A DNA stretch of 64,000 nt from Klebsiella pneumoniae (GCA_945862145.1 CAMAXE010000003.1:62001-126000), one strand, 5' to 3'. Positions 8,565 through 16,351 are shown, counted from the stretch's first letter. The notes: a model not told the origin generated them from the sequence alone. Made by a program: numbers and translations.

Positions 8565-9881
8565 ATGAGTTCCCTTGAATCCGTAGAGACACGCGTTGCC
8601 GATCTGGAGATCGGCATGTATGTGTCGGCCCTGGATCGACCCTGGGAAGAAACTCCGTTTTTGATCCAGGGGTTCTACGTTGCCAGCCAGCAAGACATCG
8701 AGGAACTCGAACGGCACTGCAGACACGTTTTCGTTGATATCTTTCGTAGCAGGAGCAGGACCGTTCCCCGGCAGGGCCGGTTGGTTGGGGAGCCAGTAAC
8801 CCGCGTTCGACCTGTGGCCAGCGCGGATCCCGCTGCGCCGAGTGGCGCGGGTGTGCAGTTCAAATCGCGCGTTGGTAATGCCGGCGCGCTGCTGTTTCCA
8901 CACCGCAAGCTTAAAAAATATGATGACGCCGCGGGAGGCATCCAGAAAGAGATGAGCGTGGCCAAGAAAGTCCACGCTGAACTCTCCAGCGCGGTCGATG
9001 AGATGTTCGCGGAATTCCACAGCAGCAATGTCCTGAACGTGTCGGGTGTGCGCGCCGCCGTAGACCCGATGGTCGACAGCGTGATGCGCAATCCGGATGC
9101 CTGCGTGTGGCTGGCGCGCATGAAAAATGAAGACAGCTACACGTTCCGTCATTCGGTGGGCGCTTCCATCTGGGCCGTCGCGCTTGGTCGCCAGCTTGGT
9201 CTGCCGAAAGTCGACTTGCAGCGTCTCGCGCTTGGCGCGTTGCTGTTCGACGTGGGCAAGTTGCGCATCCCCTCAGAACTCCTGCAAAAGCGTGAACGCC
9301 TGAGCCGCGGGGAGTATGAGCTGCTCAAGTCGCATGTTGCTTTTGGCATGGATATGCTGGAAAACACGGGCTCGCTGAATCGCAGTGTCTCGGAAATGGT
9401 CGAGTATCACCACGAGCGGCACGGTGGACACGGCTATCCGCACGGGCTTTCCGGGAACGACATTCCCGTGGTGGCGCGTATTGCCGGCATCGTCGATTGT
9501 TACGATGCCATCACCAGCCGGCGCCCCTATGCCGAGCCGATCTCTCCTAGCCATGCAGTCAAGAAACTCTACGCATGGCGTGACATCGATTTCCAGGCCG
9601 AACTGGTCGAAGAGTTCATCCAGGCAATCGGGATTTATCCGGCGGGTACCGTGGTGGAGCTTTCCAGCGGCGAGGTGGGCGTGGTGCTGGCCGAGTACAG
9701 GGCACGCAGGCTACGCCCGCAGGTGCTCATCCTGCTGGATCGGGACAAGCGTCCGTTGCGTGACCCCAAGCCGCTCGACCTGCTCACAACCACGCATGAC
9801 GAAGATGGTCAGCCACTGGAAATTGCCACCAGTCTCGAGCCCGGTGCCTACGGTGTGGATATCGAGGCGGTGAGCATTTGA
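8565..9881 (+). CDS. DUF3391-HD-GYP protein with substituted HD motif
   Basis: A 438-residue protein with DUF3391 at residues 8-130 and an HD-GYP domain at about 170-350. The HD-GYP domain degrades c-di-GMP using a di- or tri-iron site. His196, His257, HH282-283, GYP290-292 and Asp311 are present, but the eponymous HD pair reads FD (ALLFDVGK, Phe228-Asp229), removing one metal ligand. Activity is therefore uncertain; it may bind rather than cleave. ATG 8565 follows CTGGAG at a normal distance. It lies 28 bp before a degenerate GGDEF-EAL protein, suggesting a joint c-di-GMP sensing or scaffolding unit. Confidence 0.88.
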   Translation: MSSLESVETRVADLEIGMYVSALDRPWEETPFLIQGFYVASQQDIEELERHCRHVFVDIFRSRSRTVPRQGRLVGEPVTRVRPVASADPAAPSGAGVQFKSRVGNAGALLFPHRKLKKYDDAAGGIQKEMSVAKKVHAELSSAVDEMFAEFHSSNVLNVSGVRAAVDPMVDSVMRNPDACVWLARMKNEDSYTFRHSVGASIWAVALGRQLGLPKVDLQRLALGALLFDVGKLRIPSELLQKRERLSRGEYELLKSHVAFGMDMLENTGSLNRSVSEMVEYHHERHGGHGYPHGLSGNDIPVVARIAGIVDCYDAITSRRPYAEPISPSHAVKKLYAWRDIDFQAELVEEFIQAIGIYPAGTVVELSSGEVGVVLAEYRARRLRPQVLILLDRDKRPLRDPKPLDLLTTTHDEDGQPLEIATSLEPGAYGVDIEAVSI

Positions 9882-9909
9882 TCTCGAACCTCGCAAGCCG
9901 GAGATTCCT

Positions 9910-11181
9910 GTGAGCCCTCCGCCGGTTGACCGGGAGGGTTTTCTCGCGCTGCTGGGGGGGCTCCTCGACGCCGCTCGCGACGACGGCTCCATCATCGGTC
10001 TCGCCGTGCTCGATGTGCGGGATTTCAATCGCATAAACGGTGTGTATGGTTTCGCGGCCGGGGATCAGGTGATCGCCGAAATCACCGAGCGCCTGCAGAC
10101 AATTTCCCGCAAGAGCCCGGTCGCGAGAAGGGTTGGCGCTAACAGTTTTGCCGTGATTTTCTCCGGGATCGCGAGCCCTGAACTCTTGCCCCTGATCGGC
10201 AGCCGTGTCGTGCGCACCGCCAGCGAGAGTCTGCTGGTCGGCGATCAGGAAATCGTTTTCGACGTCCAGGTCGGGTTGGCCGCATTTCCGAACGACGCCT
10301 GGAATACCGAGGCACTTTACTTCCTGGCTGAGCAAGCGCTTCGCCTGGCGAGACAACGCAACGCCGCCTATGGCGTTCACGTTCCCGATGAGTTGCAGCG
10401 CCAGCGCGCACATTGGAAGCAGGAGCTTGAACTCGGTGATGCCCTGGCCAGCAACGAACTGCAGCTCTGGTATCAACCCCGTGTAGCGCTGTCCGATGAG
10501 ACCTACGAGCGGCCGGAGGCATTGCTGCGCTGGTTCCAGAAAAACGGCTCGCTCGCAGCTCCAGAGCGTCTGGTTCCAGCCATTGAACAGGGCGGACGCG
10601 GTGCCGAGCTGACACGCTGGGTGCTCAATACGGCGTTGCGCCATTCCAGGCGCTGGCCGGGTCTGGGTGTCTCCATCAACATCTCGGCGGTAGCTCTCGC
10701 CCTTCCGGAAGCCGTCGACACGCTCACTTCCGCATTGCGTATCTGGAACGTAGGGCCACAGAGTCTCACGGTCGAGATTTCGGAGGCCTCGCTTGCCCGT
10801 GGTGCGGATGCCTGCGAGCAGCAGCTCAAGCCGCTGCGGGATGCCGGAATCCGCATTGCTGTGGATGGTTTCGGTACCGGCTCCTGTTCCCTCGCGCAGT
10901 TCAAGACACTGCGGGTCGATGAGATCAAGATCGATCGCAAGCTGGTTGCTACCGCGGCTCGCAGCCCCGGTGATCGTCTGCTCTGTGAGCACCTCATCGC
11001 GCTCGCACATGGGTTCGGAATGAAGGTTGTGGCCGTGGGGATTGAGGACGAGCCCACACGTGATCTGTTCCGGCAGCTGGGTTGTGATTCTGCGCAGGGT
11101 TATCTTGTAGGGAAATCCATGACCGAGGAGGATTTCCTTGCCTGGACCCGGGCAAAGGGGATGCTTCAAACCGATTCCTGA
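9910..11181 (+). CDS. Degenerate GGDEF-EAL protein
   Basis: A 423-residue protein with a GTG start. The GGDEF domain (residues 10-160) has VGANSF where GGDEF should be (75-80), so no cyclase activity is expected. The EAL domain (170-420) keeps PEALLRW (Glu203), the metal Asn in SINIS and EISEAS, but the DDFGTG motif reads VDGFGTG (second Asp to Gly320) and AEGVE reads AVGIE (catalytic Glu to Val376). Both domains are thus likely inactive, and a c-di-GMP-binding or protein-interaction role is the best guess. No transmembrane segment or sensory domain is seen. It is the last gene before the tRNA pair. Confidence 0.87.
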   Translation: MSPPPVDREGFLALLGGLLDAARDDGSIIGLAVLDVRDFNRINGVYGFAAGDQVIAEITERLQTISRKSPVARRVGANSFAVIFSGIASPELLPLIGSRVVRTASESLLVGDQEIVFDVQVGLAAFPNDAWNTEALYFLAEQALRLARQRNAAYGVHVPDELQRQRAHWKQELELGDALASNELQLWYQPRVALSDETYERPEALLRWFQKNGSLAAPERLVPAIEQGGRGAELTRWVLNTALRHSRRWPGLGVSINISAVALALPEAVDTLTSALRIWNVGPQSLTVEISEASLARGADACEQQLKPLRDAGIRIAVDGFGTGSCSLAQFKTLRVDEIKIDRKLVATAARSPGDRLLCEHLIALAHGFGMKVVAVGIEDEPTRDLFRQLGCDSAQGYLVGKSMTEEDFLAWTRAKGMLQTDS

Positions 11182-11298
11182 GCGGCAAATAACCGCTCGC
11201 CAGGACGGCGATCAGGGGATTCCCGCAACACCGCGCGGGCCTTGAATAAGCTTTTGACACTTTGACTCAAATCAGTACAATGCCCGCTCCCTCGCGGG

Positions 11299-11374
11299 GG
11301 GTGGTTAGCTCAGCTGGTAGAGCACCTGCCTTACAAGCAGGGGGTCGGCGGTTCGATCCCGTCACCACCCACCA
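11299..11374 (+). tRNA. tRNA-Val (UAC)
   Basis: A 76-nt cloverleaf: acceptor GGGTGGT pairs with ACCACCC, D-arm TAGCTCAGCTGGTAGAGCA, anticodon stem CCTGC/GCAGG with loop CTTACAA (anticodon TAC), T-loop GTTCGATC, and encoded CCA at 11372-11374. It lies 18 bp before tRNA-Asp and is probably co-transcribed with it. Confidence 0.97.
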
Positions 11375-11392
11375 TTTGGGATTGTGTTTCAA

Positions 11393-11469
11393 GGAGCGGT
11401 AGTTCAGTCGGTTAGAATACCGGCCTGTCACGCCGGGGGTCGCGGGTTCGAGTCCCGTCCGCTCCGCCA
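11393..11469 (+). tRNA. tRNA-Asp (GUC), integration target
   Basis: A 77-nt cloverleaf with acceptor GGAGCGG/CCGCTCC, anticodon stem CCGGC/GCCGG, loop CTGTCAC (anticodon GTC), T-arm GCGGGTTCGAGTCCCGT, discriminator G and encoded CCA. Its last 14 bases are duplicated at 18702-18715, marking it as the attachment site of the downstream element. The gene remains intact at the left junction. Confidence 0.97.
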
Positions 11470-11516
11470 TCATGTGCATCTAACCCGCTGAAAATGCGGG
11501 TTTTTTGTTTTTAGGG
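11456..11516 (+). repeat. Left attachment repeat (attL)
   Basis: It matches 18702-18762 at a constant offset of 7246 bp. The first 17 bp (CGTCCGCTCCGCCATCA) are identical; single differences occur at 11473, 11479-11480 and 11511. It includes the tRNA-Asp 3' end and the whole terminator. Confidence 0.9.
11484..11508 (+). terminator. Rho-independent terminator of the tRNA operon (left copy)
   Basis: CCCGC (11484-11488), loop TGAAAAT, GCGGG (11496-11500), then a run of six T. An identical copy occurs at 18730-18754 within the right attachment repeat. Confidence 0.85.
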
Positions 11517-11523
11517 AATCACT

Positions 11524-11545
11524 CAACCCACCATCTGACCCACCA
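11524..11545 (+). promoter_or_regulatory. Putative integrase arm-type sites, left end
   Basis: CAACCCACCA (11524-11533) and TGACCCACCA (11536-11545) have start points 12 bp apart. The same decamer and the same 12-bp spacing occur four times next to the integrase gene at the other end of the element. Confidence 0.65.
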
Positions 11546-11560
11546 AATCAGAATACTTAG

Positions 11561-11648
11561 GCGTCTCGGTATGGCGGTGATGGACAGCCAATTGCCACCC
11601 CCCGTTCAGCGTGACGGTATATGCGTGAACGTCGCCGGCGGCCTCAAA
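11561..11648 (+). repeat. 88-bp direct repeat, copy A
   Basis: Nearly identical to 12357-12443, both beginning GCGTCTCGG and ending CTCAAAC, with a 35-bp core of perfect identity. The two copies enclose two broken ParB-like gene fragments. It may be a mobile-element end or a duplicated regulatory segment; its family is not recognised. Confidence 0.75.
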
Positions 11649-12043
11649 CTCAGCCTCAGGAACAGCAGCCACGCGAGCTTTTCGATGTCGGAGTTGCCCG
11701 CATCCCTGCGCTTCTTGGCTTCGTCATAGGCGTCATTCAGTGGTCTTGCGCCGTTCAGCACAGACTCGACTAGGTCGGGGGCGCTGGAGATCACGGCGCG
11801 GGCTTGGCGGATATAACCGCCACTGACCTCGTTAATCTTTAACGAGGTTGTTTTCTTTCCCTGCTCCGAATCAGGAAACATCATCGCCACGGCCATCGCG
11901 CGCTGGCCCTTGGTCATGTGCCTGCGGTTCTGATTGCAGGACAGGATGTATTGCCCAACGTCGAGCAGATCCCGTGCGTTGTCACCGTTACCGCGAGCGA
12001 CATGGAGCTTTTGCTGCTTGCGGTAGAGCGCAACAGTAGCCAC
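11606..12043 (-). pseudogene. ParB-like regulator fragment (C-terminal part)
   Basis: A 145-codon leftward frame. The core GQYILSCNQNRRHMTKGQRAMAVAM is typical of the part following the ParB nuclease domain in ParB/Spo0J-like and phage or plasmid regulators, and is followed by helices ending PLNDAYDEAKKRR. The N-terminal ParB fold is absent, and the last residues (LRPPATFTHIPSR) are simply translation of direct repeat copy A, so the gene is probably broken at both ends. It overlaps a similar fragment on the opposite strand. Confidence 0.55.
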
Positions 12044-12514
12044 GGGCAGCAGCTTACCCAGGACGAGAAGCGGCGGTATGCGGTTCGATGGTTCGACGTT
12101 TTAGACCCTGACAAGATCTGCGCGGCTTTATCAATTTCGCGGCGGACGTTCAGCGCTTGGACGCAGGACAAGCAGAAGCAGCGCGAAGAAGAAATCCGCG
12201 ACCGCATTCTCTCTATGCACCTGCGGTGTCACACCCAGCAGCAGATTGCGGATGCGGTGGGGGTCTCGCAACCGGTCGTGGCGCGCCAGATTGTAGAATT
12301 TATTCAAAACGGCAAATTTTCCGATTCGAATATTTTCTTCGATTTTGAGGGTGACGGCGTCTCGGCATGGTGGCGGTGGACAGCCAATTGCCCCCCCGTT
12401 CAGCGTGACGGTATATGCGTGAACGTCGCCGGCCGGCTCAAACCCGCGCTCAGTCGGTGGATAGGACCCGCTGTCCGGCGTGTCCTACAGACACCCTGGC
12501 ACCCGGCGCGGTAG
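11918..12514 (+). pseudogene. ParB-like regulator fragment, rightward
   Basis: The convincing part runs from about 11970 to 12350. LLLLAVERNSSHGQQLTQDE matches the ParB-like RN..HG..L...E motif, followed by two helix-turn-helix stretches (ALSISRRTFSAWTQD and QIADAVGVSQPVVARQIVEF). The N-terminal nuclease-like domain is missing and the final 50 residues are translation of repeat copy B, so the frame is a remnant or a chimera. It is head-to-head with, and overlaps, the leftward ParB-like fragment; both cannot be intact genes. Confidence 0.5.
12357..12443 (+). repeat. 88-bp direct repeat, copy B
   Basis: Second copy of the repeat at 11561-11648, same orientation, with a few substitutions and one-base gaps in the C-run. 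Confidence 0.75.
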
Positions 12515-12536
12515 CGTCTAGGTCGAGGTGTTCACC

Positions 12537-12875
12537 ATGAAACTGGAAGACGTGTTGCTACTGGTGCGGGATGCGCGCGCGGCCATCGAGACCGGACGCG
12601 TCGAGGATGCGGCTTGGTTGCTGGAGGCCATCGAGGAGGACCTCGCGGCCGTCGAGGATGCAGGCGTTACTACTGAACGCCCGTTCAAAAACTCCAGATT
12701 TAAAAAAATCGAGGACCAAGGCGGTACATTGGGGAACGGCTCAGAGTTTGGACCCCCCCCCCGGCCGGGTGAGAAAAAGGCCACCAGCCGCTCGCCAGCC
12801 GGTGACCCGCAGCCCGAGGGCCACTTGCCGGATGACCCGCCGACCACGGGTGCCGCGCGAGCAGCGATTTTTTAG
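12537..12875 (+). CDS. Hypothetical small element protein
   Basis: A 112-residue frame with ATG 12537 behind the Shine-Dalgarno-like CGAGGTG (12523-12529). The first 45 residues form a plausible acidic helical region (EDVLLLVRDARAAIETGRVEDAAW). The remainder is low complexity, rich in Pro, Gly and charged residues, and contains a run of ten C at 12753-12762 coding PPP. No family is recognised. It is the only apparently intact rightward gene in the element and converges on the leftward block, overlapping the next gene end by 4 bp. Confidence 0.4.
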   Translation: MKLEDVLLLVRDARAAIETGRVEDAAWLLEAIEEDLAAVEDAGVTTERPFKNSRFKKIEDQGGTLGNGSEFGPPPRPGEKKATSRSPAGDPQPEGHLPDDPPTTGAARAAIF

Positions 12876-13381
12876 TGCAGAGCCCACTCCTGTAGCCACT
12901 GCGGAGGCTCTCGCTCCGGATCGCCGAAGGCGCCTTCGAGCAGGTCGCGCCGGAGCTCATGCTCCAACGCCAGCGCGTGGCGGACGGCCTGTTCAGCCGC
13001 GCGCCAGCGCGTGCCAATCTCGGCAGTGCGCGGATCCGCATCGACGGCTGCGCGGCGCGCTTTTTCACGCTCAATTTCGAGGCTTTCGGCGAGCCTGCGT
13101 TCCATCGCGCGCAAGGCCTCCAACCGCTGGCGCAGCGCCAGCTCACGCCCCTGCACCTCTAGCAGCGCAATGTGAGACGTTGCCGGCAGCGGCCTCCCCT
13201 CGATCAACATGGAGGCCTGCTCTTGGACGGCAAGCGGCGGTTGTGCGCGTGGCCCCCGCGCCAACTCGGCCAACAGCAGAACGTGCTCGGCGCTGCCGAC
13301 CTCGAGCTCCTCGCGAATCTTGGCTAGCAAATTCGCGGCGGCTGCAAACGCGGCGGACATATCTTCAACGTGGAGTCTCAT
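12872..13381 (-). CDS. Hypothetical helical/coiled-coil element protein
   Basis: A 169-residue protein (ATG 13381; an in-frame GTG at 13390 is possible). It is strongly helical and charged, with a likely coiled coil around ELALRQRLEALRAMERRLAESLEIEREK, and ends in acidic EREPPQWLQEW. No family is recognised. It follows the 83-residue gene at 13392 closely in the leftward block, so it is probably the last gene of that transcript. Confidence 0.55.
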   Translation of the reverse strand: MRLHVEDMSAAFAAAANLLAKIREELEVGSAEHVLLLAELARGPRAQPPLAVQEQASMLIEGRPLPATSHIALLEVQGRELALRQRLEALRAMERRLAESLEIEREKARRAAVDADPRTAEIGTRWRAAEQAVRHALALEHELRRDLLEGAFGDPEREPPQWLQEWALH

Positions 13382-13391
13382 GCTTGTCACC

Positions 13392-13643
13392 TCAGAATAT
13401 CCAGCGGCGCGGCTGGTGGTTCGTGATCATCGGCCGGCCAGACCAGAGCGCCATCGCACGGCCACACAGCAGCTCGCGCGGCTGGATGCCGTTCGCTAAC
13501 AGGAAAGAATCGAATCTGGCCATTGCCGGCTTGATCGCCTCGATGGCTGCATCGAGCCTCGCCTCGGCAGCGGCGCGCTTTGCGTCGTGGATTCGGCGCG
13601 GCTTCGGCCTCGGGGTGGTGGTGGTGGGTTTGCTCATCTTCAT
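13392..13643 (-). CDS. Hypothetical basic element protein
   Basis: An 83-residue protein beginning MKMSKPTTTTPRPKPRRIHDAKRAAAEARLDAAIEAIKPAMARFDSF: a basic, proline-rich N terminus and a helical middle. No family is recognised. A possible Shine-Dalgarno AGGAGA lies just upstream on the minus strand, and the downstream gene begins within about ten bases of its stop, so the two are likely co-translated. Confidence 0.5.
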   Translation of the reverse strand: MKMSKPTTTTPRPKPRRIHDAKRAAAEARLDAAIEAIKPAMARFDSFLLANGIQPRELLCGRAMALWSGRPMITNHQPRRWIF

Positions 13644-13705
13644 CTCCTAGGCCAATGTGGCCGGTTGGTGCCTTGCGGCGCTAGTGAATTGGTGGACGGG
13701 TGTTC

Positions 13706-14077
13706 TCATCGCTGCTCGGCCAGCCACGGCCACCGTGCAGCGCCTGTGCGCCGATCTGGATCCAGCAGCATGGGAACGTAGGCGGTGCATCGACGTGGCA
13801 CGTCATCGATCACGACGAAGCCTGTGTGCTGACACTTGCCTTTGCGTAGACGCTGACACTCGAAGCAGTGCCGGCGTTCATCGAGCAGCAGTTCGGATCG
13901 TGCTCTGGCGGGTTGTGTGTCCGACTGTGTCCGACTGTGTCCCGACTGCTTTTCTTCGGCTTGGGACACACAGGAATCGGGGGTGCTCTGAGCACCCCGA
14001 TTCACTGTGTCCCGATCACTTTCTCTATAGGGGACACGGTCACGCGGGACACACTCAATTACCGCGCCTGAGATCAT
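13706..14077 (-). CDS. Cysteine-rich element protein
   Basis: A 123-residue frame if ATG 14077 is used, which overlaps the ATPase stop by 4 bp (ATGA); an earlier start at 14101 would give a 28-bp overlap. The C-terminal part has HCFECQRLRKGKCQHTG and RRCTAYVP, a four-Cys pattern that could bind zinc and resembles Cys-rich tails found next to primase/ATPase genes in plasmids and integrative elements. The first half is low complexity. Function unknown; its position suggests a replication accessory. Confidence 0.55.
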   Translation of the reverse strand: MISGAVIECVPRDRVPYRESDRDTVNRGAQSTPDSCVSQAEEKQSGHSRTQSDTQPARARSELLLDERRHCFECQRLRKGKCQHTGFVVIDDVPRRCTAYVPMLLDPDRRTGAARWPWLAEQR

Positions 14078-15216
14078 GCTGAAAGCCTCTGCGTGGCCCA
14101 CCGTGTCCCGCTTGCGGCGAAGTGCAGGATTGCCCTCCGATCCGTCACTCGTGTGGTAACAGCGCCGGCCTCGACCAGCGCCTCGATGGCGGAATCGACG
14201 GCGTTGGCCTTGCGCTTAACAGCCGCTCGGATTGCGCGCTTGGTGATGCCGGCCGGATCGCGCTTGATGACCTCCAGCACCTCGGATTCCACTGCGCTGG
14301 CCATGCGTACGGCGGCTTCGGAATTGCGAGCCTCGACGTCTCGCTGGCGCTGCTCCTGCTCGATCTGGCGATCAGTCCTAGACATCCCTGCCAGCCAGCA
14401 CCAGAGCACACGCTCCTCGCTCTCCAGTCCGTACTCGTCCTCCACTGTGAGCGTGGCGATATGCGACTCGATCTTGATGCTGTCCACGGCCGCCACGAAT
14501 CGATGCTTCGGTTTGGCGATCTCAAGAAAGCGGGTGCCAGGGTCATCGTCGGCCTCGGTTAAGTACACCACCTGCGCGACATCGCCTTCAGCAGCAGACG
14601 CGCCACGCGCGGTCATGCCGTCGGCGGTGCCGTGCTTGTGCTGCTTGCTGGTGTGCATCACCAGCGTGGTGGGGAGGTCGTCAAAGCGTTGCTTAACCGC
14701 AGCCACCAGACGCGAGATAGCGGTGTTGGAGTTTTCGTCCTCGACGTCGAACGTGGCGGCGGTTGTGTCGAAAATCACCCACGGCTTGACGGCCACCGTG
14801 CGGCCGTTGCGACTGTCCTGCCGGGTGAGCGGTGCGTAGTCGGGTGCGACCTCTACCACCTGTGCCGGCGTCATCCGCAGCGCCTCAACCACATGTACCC
14901 AATGAAAGACGATCTCAAGCGGGATGTCCTGCGCCTGCGCCAGCGCGGCCAATATCTTCTCGACTTGCTCGGGGTGCTCGGAGACATAGACGACGTGGCG
15001 GTGTGCCTTGATCCGCAGGACGTCGTCACACCGGATTACCCCCGCGACGATAAGCGCCAGCGTGACCAGCGCCGAGGTTTTACCCCTGCCGGGGTAGGAC
15101 GCCACGATAGACACCTTGTCAGTCAACACGCCTTCGATCAAAAACGTGTCGGCTCGCGGCTTCTCTGGTGGCGGCCGGAATGCGGCTAGAGCGTGAACAA
15201 GAATTTCGGCGCTCAT
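14074..15216 (-). CDS. RepA-like RecA-fold ATPase
   Basis: A 380-residue protein of the AAA_25/RSF1010 RepA-like group of hexameric helicase ATPases. Walker A is YPGRGKTSA (residues 41-49), followed by VVYVSEHPEQ, a Walker B-like PWVIFDTTA with a downstream acidic DVEDENSNTAISR, and VMHTSKQHKHG as sensor region. The C terminus contains a winged-helix-like region (IKRDPAGITKRAIRAAVKRKANAVDSAIEALVEAGAV). It probably acts in replication or DNA processing of the element. It overlaps the TOPRIM gene upstream and the Cys-rich gene downstream by 4 bp each, so the three products are likely made in fixed ratio. Confidence 0.8.
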   Translation of the reverse strand: MSAEILVHALAAFRPPPEKPRADTFLIEGVLTDKVSIVASYPGRGKTSALVTLALIVAGVIRCDDVLRIKAHRHVVYVSEHPEQVEKILAALAQAQDIPLEIVFHWVHVVEALRMTPAQVVEVAPDYAPLTRQDSRNGRTVAVKPWVIFDTTAATFDVEDENSNTAISRLVAAVKQRFDDLPTTLVMHTSKQHKHGTADGMTARGASAAEGDVAQVVYLTEADDDPGTRFLEIAKPKHRFVAAVDSIKIESHIATLTVEDEYGLESEERVLWCWLAGMSRTDRQIEQEQRQRDVEARNSEAAVRMASAVESEVLEVIKRDPAGITKRAIRAAVKRKANAVDSAIEALVEAGAVTTRVTDRRAILHFAASGTRWATQRLSA

Positions 15217-16106
15217 CGCACGCCCTCAAACATGCTTGCCATCCGCTCGATGTGCTCGCGTTCCGACCGCTCCGCGACTCTTGCAACGTGCAGTGCGCCG
15301 ACAGGTAGGTGTTCCTCGATGTTCTCCACCAATAACTGGCGCAGGATGTGCGCGGGCATTGCCTCGGCTTCGACTGAGGCGCGGACGTGCGACGCGCGCC
15401 GGTCTTTCGGCTTGCGCGGCCTGGTGGGCAGGTCGTACTCCTCAATCTGCTCCTCGGTGATGGCTATGCGGCCGAATGCTAGGCTGACGTTCGGGTGCAG
15501 ATGGGTCCGCAGCTCGCGCTCGATGGAAACATCGATCAGTACGCCGGCCGGATCGTGGTCACCTATGTAGAGGATCAGCGCAGACCGCTCACCATCGTCG
15601 GTGTGGTAGTTGATGTTCTCAGCAGCCTGATAGGCAAGTGAGATGCTGGAAAACCCCCCGGCAGGGTAGAGGCTCACGGCGAGCGCGCGACAGTCGTCCT
15701 CAATGACGCCAGCGATACTTCGGGACTCACACCAGACCTCGACGTAGGTGTCGGACTGCGACCACAAATCGGCCCTGTACAGGCTTGCGACGCTTCGCAG
15801 AAAGTGCGATCCACTGGTGTAGGTGTGCGTGTGATAGCCCCGCCGGGTCGCGTCCGTGATCCATGAATACTTCAAGATTCCGGCTCGTCTCATCTCGGTG
15901 ATTCGATGCTGCACAGCCCGATATCCCTGATCGCTCTTGTCGACTGGTTCGGCTAGGCGCGGGTTGGTCATGCGATAGAACACATGCCGAATTGACTGCG
16001 GGTGATCTGCCGCGAGCACGTCGAAAATCTGGCCATCCAACTGCTCGACTTGGTGGCGAGTGCGTCGCCGTCGTTTATCGTGCGCGGTCGATAAAAAAAT
16101 GCTCAT
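15213..16106 (-). CDS. Spo11/Topo VI-A-like TOPRIM protein
   Basis: A 297-residue protein. The N-terminal region has SIRHVFYRMTNP (Tyr44) and a winged-helix-like segment resembling the strand-breaking part of Topo VI-A relatives. A TOPRIM domain follows, with Glu127 in VEVWCESRSIAG and Asp183/Asp185 in LYIGDHDPAG. No ATPase subunit of the Topo VI-B kind is present. Related single-subunit proteins occur in phages, but their role is poorly defined. ATG 16106 is supported by GGAGGT just upstream; the longer start at 16124 would contain that Shine-Dalgarno. It sits between a zinc-ribbon gene and the RepA-like ATPase, with ATGA overlaps on both sides. Confidence 0.75.
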   Translation of the reverse strand: MSIFLSTAHDKRRRRTRHQVEQLDGQIFDVLAADHPQSIRHVFYRMTNPRLAEPVDKSDQGYRAVQHRITEMRRAGILKYSWITDATRRGYHTHTYTSGSHFLRSVASLYRADLWSQSDTYVEVWCESRSIAGVIEDDCRALAVSLYPAGGFSSISLAYQAAENINYHTDDGERSALILYIGDHDPAGVLIDVSIERELRTHLHPNVSLAFGRIAITEEQIEEYDLPTRPRKPKDRRASHVRASVEAEAMPAHILRQLLVENIEEHLPVGALHVARVAERSEREHIERMASMFEGVR

Positions 16107-16285
16107 GCCGACCTCCGTACACATACGCGGCGCAGCCAGGCATCACGCTCGTCAGGGAGCAGGCAGGCCCACGCCACGGTCAGGGTGTCGCTGGCATGAG
16201 CGGCCATACACGAACGGCAGATAGACGTTGTGGGGATGGTTTGAGCACTGCCACAACGGCAGCATTTCTGAGTTTCGGATATCAT
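16103..16285 (-). CDS. Small zinc-ribbon protein
   Basis: A 60-residue protein starting MISETQKCCRCGSAQ, with two CxxC knuckles (CCRCG and SICRSC) 15-17 residues apart, as in a zinc ribbon. ATG 16285 follows GGGGAG on the minus strand. It overlaps the TOPRIM gene start by 4 bp. It may bind DNA or bridge the TOPRIM/ATPase proteins; no named family. Confidence 0.6.
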   Translation of the reverse strand: MISETQKCCRCGSAQTIPTTSICRSCMAAHASDTLTVAWACLLPDERDAWLRRVCVRRSA

Positions 16286-16351
16286 GGCGACTCTCCCCAG
16301 CACCCCGCGCCTCGCCGGCAAGCATCCGGCGCGGTGGTGCTTTTTCTTGGG

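Noticed and set aside
12571-13650. 359-codon rightward frame in the element
   Set aside because: Arg/Pro/Ala-rich translation crossing two leftward genes with better starts; typical GC-rich shadow.
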